DNA of 11,843 nt from Pseudomonadota bacterium (GTDB lineage: Bacteria; Pseudomonadota; Alphaproteobacteria; Acetobacterales; Acetobacteraceae), in NCBI GenBank assembly GCA_021808185.1, contig JAKBCB010000068.1:1-11843 (forward strand), given 5' to 3'. The number at the start of each line of letters is the position of its first letter. Position 1 is the first letter of the stretch. Under the pieces are notes generated by a model. That model saw only the letters and a list, made by a program, of their open reading frames with translations, was not told the DNA's origin and ran no database searches. The position numbers and the translations under genes were made by a program. Shown one piece after another: positions 1 through 6,533 of the stretch.

Positions 1-587
1 GCGATCGGCTCGGCGCGGTAGTCGATGGCCGCGTCGGCGCCGAGTTCCCGGCACAGCGCGACCTTGGCGGCCCCGCCCGCCGTGGCGATCACGCGCGCCC
101 CCCAGTGCTTGGCAAGCTGGATCGCCGCCGAGCCGACGCCACCGGCGCCCGCGTGGATCAGCACGGTTTCCCCCGTCCGCAGCGCCGCTCGCTGCCGCAG
201 GGCCAGGAACGCCGTGGGATAGACAATCGGCAACCCCGCCGCATCGCGGCTGCTCATCCCTTCGGGCACTCGCTCGGAGGCGAGGCGCGGCACCACCGCG
301 TATTCGGCATAACCTCCGAGATCCACCATCGCGGCGACCCGCTGCCCCGCCGCGTACGGGCTGTCCGGTCCAGGCTCGACGACGCTGCCCACCACCTCGA
401 TCCCAGGGGTGAAGGGTGGCTTCGGCTTCACCTGGTACTGGCCGCGGATCATCAGGGTATCGAGAAAATTCACCCCCGCCGCCTCGACACGTACCAGACA
501 GGCATCACCTGCCGGCCGCGGCACGGGGATGTCCCGCAACGCCATCTGCCCCGCGGCCGTGAGGCTTTCGACGACCCAGGCCCGCAT
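1..587 (-). CDS. Zinc-less quinone oxidoreductase / MDR-family NADPH oxidoreductase, C-terminus cut by window edge
   Basis: The minus strand reads open from an ATG at 585-587 to the window start, giving 195 residues. The N-terminal GroES-like domain has the family stretches EAAGVNFLDTLMIRGQY (36-52) and PPFTPGIEVVG (57-67). The nucleotide-binding domain begins around residue 140 with the glycine motif HAGAGGVGSAAIQLAK (145-160), followed by WGARVIATAG and LGADAAIDY. This is the pattern of zeta-crystallin-like NADPH:quinone reductases; the Cys/His ligands of zinc alcohol dehydrogenases are absent. Members reduce quinones or alpha,beta-unsaturated carbonyls with NADPH in the cytoplasm. The start is backed by a GGAGGAAG Shine-Dalgarno just upstream. 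About 130 C-terminal residues lie outside the window, so the substrate cannot be narrowed. It is transcribed away from the kinase operon and shares a 165-bp upstream region with it. Confidence 0.9.
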   Translation of the reverse strand, partial: MRAWVVESLTAAGQMALRDIPVPRPAGDACLVRVEAAGVNFLDTLMIRGQYQVKPKPPFTPGIEVVGSVVEPGPDSPYAAGQRVAAMVDLGGYAEYAVVPRLASERVPEGMSSRDAAGLPIVYPTAFLALRQRAALRTGETVLIHAGAGGVGSAAIQLAKHWGARVIATAGGAAKVALCRELGADAAIDYRAEPI

Positions 588-642
588 CCTTGCTTCCTCC
601 CCCGTCCCCGGTTCGTCGCGGTCCGGCCCGTGGGGGCCGGCG

Positions 643-671
643 TTGACGACCGCATGAGACTATTCGATAGT
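643..671 (+). promoter_or_regulatory. Predicted sigma70-type promoter of the kinase/acyl-CoA dehydrogenase operon
   Basis: TTGACG at 643-648 matches the TTGACA consensus at 5 of 6 bases. It is followed by exactly 17 bp and then GATAGT at 666-671, which matches TATAAT at 4 of 6. Transcription would start near 678 and leave a leader of about 75 bases before the ATG at 753. This is the best promoter-like match I found in the divergent gap. On the minus strand a weaker pair lies in the same place, TTGTCG (681-686) and AATAGT (659-664) with a 16-bp spacer, which could serve the quinone oxidoreductase gene. The prediction is by consensus only. Confidence 0.45.
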
Positions 672-691
672 GGGTCTGTCCGACAATCGGA
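659..691. promoter_or_regulatory. Pair of 13-bp palindromes overlapping the predicted promoter, candidate operator
   Basis: Two perfect dyads with 5-bp arms and 3-bp spacers lie here: ACTAT-TCG-ATAGT (659-671) and TCCGA-CAA-TCGGA (679-691). Their centres (665 and 685) are 20 bp apart, about two helical turns, so both would face the same side of the DNA. The first covers the predicted -10 hexamer and the second lies just after the predicted start point, a position suited to repression. The arm sequences differ, so they may be two sites or one composite site. No regulator gene lies beside the operon; the nearest is the broken LysR gene about 10 kb away. Confidence 0.3.
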
Positions 692-752
692 TATGTAATT
701 GCGCGTGCGGCGTGCGTCCGGCGCCCGGCTGCGGAACCTGGGAGGGACTCGG

Positions 753-1831
753 ATGGTGGTTGCATCGCCCAAGTCGCCCGCGCCTAGCGAGGCCGCGCGG
801 TCTGGCGGCACGGAGTTCGATCCCGCCGCGCTTGACCGCTATCTGCGCTCCCGCCTCCCAGGTGTGTCCGGCGCGTTCGGGATGGAGCGGATTTCCGGCG
901 GACAATCCAACCCGACCTTCTTCGTCACCATCGGCGAGACGCGCCTCGTGGTGCGCAAGAAGCCGGGCGGCGAGGTGCTGCCCTCCGGCATGCGGTGGAC
1001 CGCGAATACCGCGTCATCTCGGCGCTTGCCGAAACCGATGTGCCGGTGCCGCGCGCGGTGCTGTTCTGCGACGACGAGTCCGTGGTCGGCACGCCGTTCT
1101 ACGCGATGCAACGGCTGGATGGGCGCGTGTTCCACGACGCGGCGCTGCCAGGCGTGTCGGCCGCCGAGCGCCGGGCGATGTATTTCGCCATGGCGGAAAC
1201 GCTCGCGAAACTGCATGACGTCGATCCGGCGGCGATCGGGCTCGGGGATTTCGGCCGGGCGGGCAACTATTTCGAGCGCCAGATCCGCCGCTGGGCCACG
1301 CAGTATCAACTGGCGCGCTGGCGCGATCTGCCCGACCTCGACCGCGTGATCGCGTGGCTGCCCGAGCATCTGCCGCCCGAGGAACCCGCGCGCATCTGCC
1401 ATGGCGATTTCCGCATCGGCAACCTGATGTTCCACCGCACGGAGCCGCGCGTGATCGGCGTGCTCGACTGGGAACTCAGCACGCTTGGCCAACCGCTCGC
1501 CGATGTCGCGTTCAGCGCGCTCGGCTGGGTGACATTCCCGCACGAATATGGCGGCCTGCGCGGCCTCGATCATGCCGCCCTGGGGATTCCCGCGCGCGAG
1601 GAGTACCTCGCGCGCTACTTCGCCACCCGCAAAACGCCGGCGCCGCACGGGGTCGAGCCATTCCACACCATCTTCGCCCTGTTCCGCTTCGCGGTGATCT
1701 TCGAGGGCATCGCCGCGCGCGCGCGCGCTGGCAGTGCCGCGGCGGACGACGCCGCCACCGTCGGCGAACTGGCACCGATCTTCGCCCGCCGCGCCGTGGA
1801 AACCATCATGTCCGTGTCCAGCGGGGACTGA
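753..1831 (+). pseudogene. ACAD10/11-like phosphotransferase (APH fold, possible 4-hydroxyacyl-CoA kinase), apparent one-base frameshift near 987
   Basis: The N-terminal part starts at ATG 753, 7 bases after GGGAGG, and runs in frame to about 986 (78 residues). It contains ISGGQSNPTFFV (nucleotide loop, 48-59) and VVRKKPGGEVLPS (the Lys region, 66-78). The family sequence then continues in another frame from about 989: HAVDREYRVISAL, HGDFRIGNLMF with the catalytic Asp (codon 1406-1408), and VIGVLDWELSTLGQPLADVAF with the metal-binding Asp (codon 1466-1468). Restoring one base at 987-988 gives a continuous protein of about 359 residues, a normal length for the family. The family includes the N-terminal kinase domain of ACAD10/ACAD11 and LvaA of P. 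putida, which phosphorylate the 4-hydroxyl of 4-hydroxyacyl-CoAs. The downstream open part could start at GTG 995 (278 residues), but that product lacks the ATP-binding Lys region. The lesion may be real or a sequencing or assembly error. The acyl-CoA dehydrogenase follows after 16 bp. Confidence 0.85.
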
Positions 1832-1847
1832 TCGAGGGAGCGACACC

Positions 1848-3071
1848 ATGGACTTCGCCTACTCGCCCGAGACCGAGGCCCTGCGCGAGCGCATCGGCGC
1901 CTTCATGCGCGACCATGTGGCGCCGCGCGACGCGGCATGGCAGGCCGAGGCCAAGACCGGCAAAGTGCCGCTCGCGATCATGGAGCCGCTCAAGCAGCGC
2001 GCCCGTGCCGAAGGGCTGTGGAATCTGTTCCTGCCGAGCCTGCGCGCCGACCAGCCCGGCACGCGCCTGAGCAACCTGCAATACGCCCCGCTCGCCGAGA
2101 TCACCGGCCGCGTGCACTGGTCGCCCGAAGTGTTCAACTGCAACTCTCCGGACAGCGGCAACATGGAGATCCTCCAGCTTGCCGCGACGCCGGAGCAGCG
2201 CGCGCGGTGGCTGAACCCGCTGCTCGACGGCGCCATCCGTTCGTGTTTCTCGATGACCGAGCCGGGCACGGCGTCCTCCGATCCAACGACGCTTCAGACC
2301 ACGATCACGCGCGAGGGCGATCAGTACCGCGTGCGTGGCCGCAAGTGGTTCTCCACCGGGGCGCTGCATCCGAACTGCAAGTTCTCGATCGTGATGGGTC
2401 GTTCGGACATCGAGGGCCGGCTTCCGGCGCACAACCGCTATTCGATGGTGCTCGTCCCGCTTGACACGCCCGGCGTGCGGATCGTGCGCGATGTCTCGAT
2501 CATGCACCACCATTCCCCCGAAGGGCATTGCGAGATCGATTTCGACGCGCTTGTGCCGACCTCCAATCTGCTCGGGCAGGAGGGTGACGGTTTCGCCATC
2601 GCGCAGGCGCGGCTCGGCCCCGGCCGCATCCATCACTGCATGCGCACCATCGGCCAGTGCGAACTGGCGCTCGAACTGATGGTCGCGCGCGCGAAAAGCC
2701 GCCATGCGTTCGGCGGCCCGCTCGCCAGTTTTGCCAATATCCAGGACTGGATTGCCGAGTCGCGCATCGAGATCGATCAGGCGCGGCTGCTCACGCTGCG
2801 CGCCGCCTGGACCATGGACACGCAGGGCAACAAGGCCGCGCGCACCGACGTGTCCGCCATCAAGCTGGTGGCGGCGCGGTTGCAGACGCGCGTGCTGGAC
2901 CGCGCCATCCAGGTGTTCGGCGCGGCGGGCCTGACCGAGGACACGCCGCTTGCCTGGCTCTGGACCTGGGGCCGCGCGCTGCGCTTCATCGACGGGCCGG
3001 ACGAGGTGCATCTGCGCACCGTCGCCAAGGCCGAACTGAAGAAAGCCGGCGTACCCGCCGCGCGCCACTGA
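1848..3071 (+). CDS. Acyl-CoA dehydrogenase, ACAD10/ACAD11-like
   Basis: A 407-residue cytoplasmic FAD enzyme of full family length. The start at ATG 1848 follows GAGGGAG by about 7 bases; the frame is open further upstream, but that part lies inside the kinase gene and is not family-like. The N-terminal helical domain covers about 1-125. The FAD/substrate beta domain has SMTEPG (135-140) and RKWFSTGA (165-172). The C-terminal helical domain has RHAFGGPLASFANIQDWIA (285-303), QVFGAAGLTED (355-364) and FIDGPDEVHLRTVAKAEL (380-397). Where medium-chain enzymes have the catalytic Glu of YEG, this protein has IDG (Asp382), as I recall for ACAD10/11 relatives. In those enzymes the domain handles 4-phosphoacyl-CoA, removing phosphate to give an enoyl-CoA. 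The pairing with an APH-type kinase supports this role over ordinary fatty acid oxidation (inference). The thiolase starts 22 bp downstream. Confidence 0.92.
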   Translation: MDFAYSPETEALRERIGAFMRDHVAPRDAAWQAEAKTGKVPLAIMEPLKQRARAEGLWNLFLPSLRADQPGTRLSNLQYAPLAEITGRVHWSPEVFNCNSPDSGNMEILQLAATPEQRARWLNPLLDGAIRSCFSMTEPGTASSDPTTLQTTITREGDQYRVRGRKWFSTGALHPNCKFSIVMGRSDIEGRLPAHNRYSMVLVPLDTPGVRIVRDVSIMHHHSPEGHCEIDFDALVPTSNLLGQEGDGFAIAQARLGPGRIHHCMRTIGQCELALELMVARAKSRHAFGGPLASFANIQDWIAESRIEIDQARLLTLRAAWTMDTQGNKAARTDVSAIKLVAARLQTRVLDRAIQVFGAAGLTEDTPLAWLWTWGRALRFIDGPDEVHLRTVAKAELKKAGVPAARH

Positions 3072-3093
3072 CCCGAACCGGCAGGATCGCCCC

Positions 3094-4230
3094 ATGACCC
3101 AATCCGCCTTCATCGCCGGCTATGTCCGCACCCCGTTCACACCCGCGCGCAAGGGCGCCCTTGCCGGGATGCGCCCGGACGATCTCGGCGCGCACGCCGT
3201 CAAGGCGCTGCTCGAGCGCACCGGCGTCTCCGCCGCCGACATCGAGGATGTCGTCTGGGGCTGCGCCTTTCCCGAAGCCGAGCAGGGGCTGAACATCGGC
3301 CGCGTGGTCGGCCTGCTCGCCGGGCTGCCCGTGACCTCGGCTGGGGCGACGGTCAATCGCTGGTGCGGCTCGGCCATTCAGGCCATCCAGATGGCCGGCG
3401 GCATGATCGCGATGGGCGCGGGCGACGCTTTTGTCGCAGGCGGCACCGAATGCATGTCGCGCGTGCCGATGATGGGCTTCAACCCGCTGCCGCCGCCGAC
3501 CTGGAGCGCCCAAGAGGTGCAGGATTTCGTCAATGTCGGACTGACCGCCGAGCGCGTCGCCGAGCAGTACGGACTTTCCCGTGCCGATCAGGACCGGTTT
3601 GCATTCGCCAGCCACACCAAGGCGATGCAGGCGCAAGCCGACGGCCGGCTCGCGGCGGAAATCGCTCCCGTCGCCCTCGGCAACACGCGCGTTGCCGAGG
3701 ACGGTTGTGTGCGCAAAACGTCGATGGAAAAGCTCGCGGACCTGAAACCCGCGTTCAAGGCGGACGGCACCGTCACCGCCGGAAGCTCCTCGCCGATGAC
3801 CGATGGCGCGACCGCCGTGCTGGTGTGCGGCGAAGCCTATCTGAACCGCACCGGCCTCGCGCCGCTCGCGCGCATTCGCGGCTTCGCAGTCTCCGGCTGC
3901 GAGCCGGGTGTGATGGGGCTCGGCCCGATCGCGTCCACCCGCAAGGCACTGGCACGCGCGGGCCTGACGATGCAGGACATCGACATCGTCGAGATGAACG
4001 AGGCGTTCGCCGCGCAAGCCGAAGCCTGCCGCCGGGATCTGGAGATTCCGGAAGAAAAGCTGAACATCGACGGCGGCGCCATCGCCATCGGCCACCCGCT
4101 CGGCGCCACCGGCGCAAGGCTCGTCGGCAAGGCCGCGCAACTGCTGAAGCGCGAGGGCGGCCGCTACGCGCTGGCCACGCAATGCATCGGCGGTGGCATG
4201 GGTATCGCCATGATTCTGGAAGCGGCCTGA
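3094..4230 (+). CDS. Thiolase (acetyl-CoA C-acyltransferase)
   Basis: A 378-residue thiolase, slightly shorter than the usual 390-400. It cleaves 3-ketoacyl-CoA with CoA to acetyl-CoA and a shortened acyl-CoA, or runs the reverse condensation. All catalytic elements are visible: nucleophilic Cys91 in NRWCGSAIQAIQMAGG, NEAF at 302-305, His334 in GGAIAIGHPLGATGARLV, and Cys364 in QCIGGGMGIAMILE. The N-terminus AFIAGYVRTPFTPARKGAL is typical and fixes the ATG at 3094, which has AGGA 7 bases upstream. The sequence between residues 130 and 150 (GFNPLPPPTWSAQEVQDF) is shorter than the loop of many homologues, which explains the length. It lies 22 bp after the acyl-CoA dehydrogenase and 23 bp before the hydratase/dehydrogenase fusion, so it is the last step of a beta-oxidation module. 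A biosynthetic thiolase is less likely in this context. Confidence 0.95.
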   Translation: MTQSAFIAGYVRTPFTPARKGALAGMRPDDLGAHAVKALLERTGVSAADIEDVVWGCAFPEAEQGLNIGRVVGLLAGLPVTSAGATVNRWCGSAIQAIQMAGGMIAMGAGDAFVAGGTECMSRVPMMGFNPLPPPTWSAQEVQDFVNVGLTAERVAEQYGLSRADQDRFAFASHTKAMQAQADGRLAAEIAPVALGNTRVAEDGCVRKTSMEKLADLKPAFKADGTVTAGSSSPMTDGATAVLVCGEAYLNRTGLAPLARIRGFAVSGCEPGVMGLGPIASTRKALARAGLTMQDIDIVEMNEAFAAQAEACRRDLEIPEEKLNIDGGAIAIGHPLGATGARLVGKAAQLLKREGGRYALATQCIGGGMGIAMILEAA

Positions 4231-4253
4231 GCCGCACGGCGGGACACCGACGC

Positions 4254-6530
4254 ATGACCGACACCGTCAAGACCGCCGCCGTGATCGGCGCGGGCTCCAT
4301 GGGCTCCGGGATCGCCGCGCAATTCGCCAACGCGGGCGTCCCCGTGCTGCTGATGGACGTTGCGGCGGCCGAAGGCCCGCGCAACGCCGCCGCCGAGGCA
4401 GGCATCGCGCGCCAGCTCAAGACCGGCGGCTTCATGCACCCGGGCCGCGCCACCCTGGTGACGCCCTGCAACACCGAGGACCACCTGCCCAGGCTGCGCG
4501 ACGCGGACTGGATCGTCGAAGCCGTGGTCGAGAATCTCGCGATCAAGCGCGACCTGTTCGCGCGTGTCGATGCGGCACGCGCCCCCGGTTCCGTCGTGTC
4601 CTCGAACACGTCCACGATCCCGCTCGCGAAGCTTGTCGAAGGGCAGAGCGAAGCCTTCGCCCGCGACTTCCTCGTCACGCATTTCTTCAACCCGCCGCGC
4701 GTGATGCAACTGCTCGAAGTCGTCGCCGGCCCGGCAACGTCCGCGGCCGCGTCGGCCAGGATCAGGACGGCGGGCGACGAACTGCTCGGCAAGACCGTGC
4801 TCGCCTGCCGTGACACGCCCGGCTTTGTCGCCAACCGCATTGGCTGCTTCTGGATCGCCATGGCGATCATCGAGGCGATCCGCGCCGGCCTCACCGTCGA
4901 GGAAGCCGACGCCATTGCCAGCACCCCGTTCCGCATTCCCCCCATCGGCGCGTTCGGCGTGCTCGATCTGATCGGCGTCGATCTGGTGCCGCATGTCTGG
5001 GGCAGTCTGCAAACGCTGCTGCCGGCCACGGATCTGCTCTGGACCTACGATCTTGGCGCCGAGCCGCTCATCCGGCAGATGATCGCGGGCAAGCTGCTAG
5101 GCCGCAAAACGGGCGCGGGCTTCTACCGCGTCAACCGCGATGGCGCCCGGCGCAGCCGCGATGTGCTGGACCTCGGAACCGGCACCTATCGGCCGGAACG
5201 CAAGGTCGATCTGCCCAGCCTCGCCGCCCATCGCCGCGACCTGCGCCGCCTGTGCGAGCAGGACAACGCGGCCGGCCGCTTCGCGTGGCGGCTGCTGTCC
5301 CGGCTGGTGGTCTATGCGGCGACCGTGGGCCCGGACATCGCGGACAGCGTGGCCGATGTCGATCTCGGCATGCGCCTCGGCTACGGCTGGGGCGAAGGCC
5401 CGTTCCAGATCGCCGACCGCGCCGGCACGCCCTGGATTGCCGAGCGCCTGCGCCGGGAGGGTGAGGCGGTGCCGCCGCTGCTCGCCCAGGCCGCCGAGGC
5501 CGGCGGGTTCCATGGCGCCGCCGCCCGTGCCCCGGCGCCCGGCACGGTGGCCGCGACGCGCCGCCGCGTGGTGTTCGAGAACGCCGGCGCGGTGCTGTCC
5601 GATATCGGCGACGGCGTCGCCTGTCTCGAACACCGCACCAAGATGAACATCTTTGACAACAAGGTGTTCGAGGCCGTGGGCGCGGCACTGACCGAGGTTC
5701 CGAAGCATTTCCGCGCCCTGGTCATCGCCAACGACCATGCCAGGTGCTTCTCGGCCGGCGCCGATCTCGGCCTGTTCCTCGGCCGAGTGAAGGCCGGCGA
5801 CTGGGCGGCGATCGACGCCTTCCTGGCCATCGGGCAGGACCATTTCCTGGCGCTGAAATACGCCGCCTTCCCCGTGGTCGGCGCCGCGTTCGGGCTGGCG
5901 CTCGGCGGCGGCTGCGAGGTGCTGCTCCACTGCCACGAGGTCGTGGCGCACGCCGAACTCACCATCGGGCTGCCGGAAGCCAGCGTCGGACTGATCCCCG
6001 GCTGGGGCGGCTGCACGCAGTTGCTGGTCCGCTGGGCGCGCAAGCCCGGCGCGATGAAGGGCCCGCTCGCGCCCGCCGCGGAAGTCTTCCCGCTCATCCT
6101 GCGCTCGCGGGTCTCCACCTCCGCGCTGGAGGCACGCGACCTCGGCACCTTGAACGACCACGACACCATCGTGATGAGCCGCCGGCACCTTCTGGCCACG
6201 GCCAAGGCCCGCGCGCTGGCGCTGGCCGAGGCCGCGTTGCCCCCGCCGCCGCCGGCGGCGCTGTTCCTGTCCGGCCCGTCGGGAAAAGCCACGCTGATGG
6301 CCGGTGCGCGTGGGCAGGCCGCGCTCGGCCAGCTCAGCGACAACGATCTCGCCATCGCCGATGCGCTTGCCACCGTACTGACGGGCGGTGCCACCGATCC
6401 GCTGCGTCCGATGAGCGAACAGCAGGTCGGCGCGCTGGAACGCGAGGCGGTCCTTACCGTCGCGCGCCGCCCGGCGACCATCGCGCGCATCGAGCACATG
6501 CTGGCCACCGGCAAGCCGCTGCGGAACTGA
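4254..6530 (+). CDS. Bifunctional 3-hydroxyacyl-CoA dehydrogenase / enoyl-CoA hydratase, FadN-type domain order
   Basis: A 758-residue fusion with the dehydrogenase first and the hydratase second, the reverse of FadB/FadJ but as in Bacillus FadN. The NAD domain opens with VIGAGSMGSGIAAQFANAG (10-28). SSNTSTIPL, His143 in THFFNPPRVMQLLEVV and Asn194 in DTPGFVANR give the dehydrogenase active site. A GKLLGRKTGAGFY stretch ends the catalytic dehydrogenase part near residue 290. The crotonase domain begins near 440, with RCFSAGADL forming the oxyanion loop. Glu555 in GGGCEVLL and Glu575 in IGLPEASVGLIPGWGG are 20 residues apart, as are the two catalytic Glu of E. coli FadB, so both activities look intact. 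ATG 4254 is chosen because the family sequence starts there; the frame is also open upstream, but only across the thiolase gene. The Shine-Dalgarno (GCGGGA) is weak. Together with the two preceding genes it resembles the fadNAE gene set, here preceded by a kinase. Confidence 0.95.
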   Translation: MTDTVKTAAVIGAGSMGSGIAAQFANAGVPVLLMDVAAAEGPRNAAAEAGIARQLKTGGFMHPGRATLVTPCNTEDHLPRLRDADWIVEAVVENLAIKRDLFARVDAARAPGSVVSSNTSTIPLAKLVEGQSEAFARDFLVTHFFNPPRVMQLLEVVAGPATSAAASARIRTAGDELLGKTVLACRDTPGFVANRIGCFWIAMAIIEAIRAGLTVEEADAIASTPFRIPPIGAFGVLDLIGVDLVPHVWGSLQTLLPATDLLWTYDLGAEPLIRQMIAGKLLGRKTGAGFYRVNRDGARRSRDVLDLGTGTYRPERKVDLPSLAAHRRDLRRLCEQDNAAGRFAWRLLSRLVVYAATVGPDIADSVADVDLGMRLGYGWGEGPFQIADRAGTPWIAERLRREGEAVPPLLAQAAEAGGFHGAAARAPAPGTVAATRRRVVFENAGAVLSDIGDGVACLEHRTKMNIFDNKVFEAVGAALTEVPKHFRALVIANDHARCFSAGADLGLFLGRVKAGDWAAIDAFLAIGQDHFLALKYAAFPVVGAAFGLALGGGCEVLLHCHEVVAHAELTIGLPEASVGLIPGWGGCTQLLVRWARKPGAMKGPLAPAAEVFPLILRSRVSTSALEARDLGTLNDHDTIVMSRRHLLATAKARALALAEAALPPPPPAALFLSGPSGKATLMAGARGQAALGQLSDNDLAIADALATVLTGGATDPLRPMSEQQVGALEREAVLTVARRPATIARIEHMLATGKPLRN

Positions 6531-6533
6531 GCG

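Noticed and set aside
623..640. CCGGCCC/GGGCCGG hairpin in the divergent gap.
   Set aside because: It is a 7-bp GC-only stem with no T-rich tail in either direction, expected by chance in DNA of this composition.
699..752. TTG at 699 as an earlier kinase start.
   Set aside because: The added residues are not family-like, and ATG 753 has a GGGAGG at good spacing.
1734..1847. Upstream extension of the acyl-CoA dehydrogenase frame.
   Set aside because: It overlaps the end of the kinase gene, and a good Shine-Dalgarno and the family N-terminus both mark 1848.
3363..4253. Upstream extension of the dehydrogenase/hydratase frame into the thiolase region.
   Set aside because: The extension is low-complexity Arg-rich sequence in a shifted frame of the thiolase gene. 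The family N-terminus begins right at ATG 4254.
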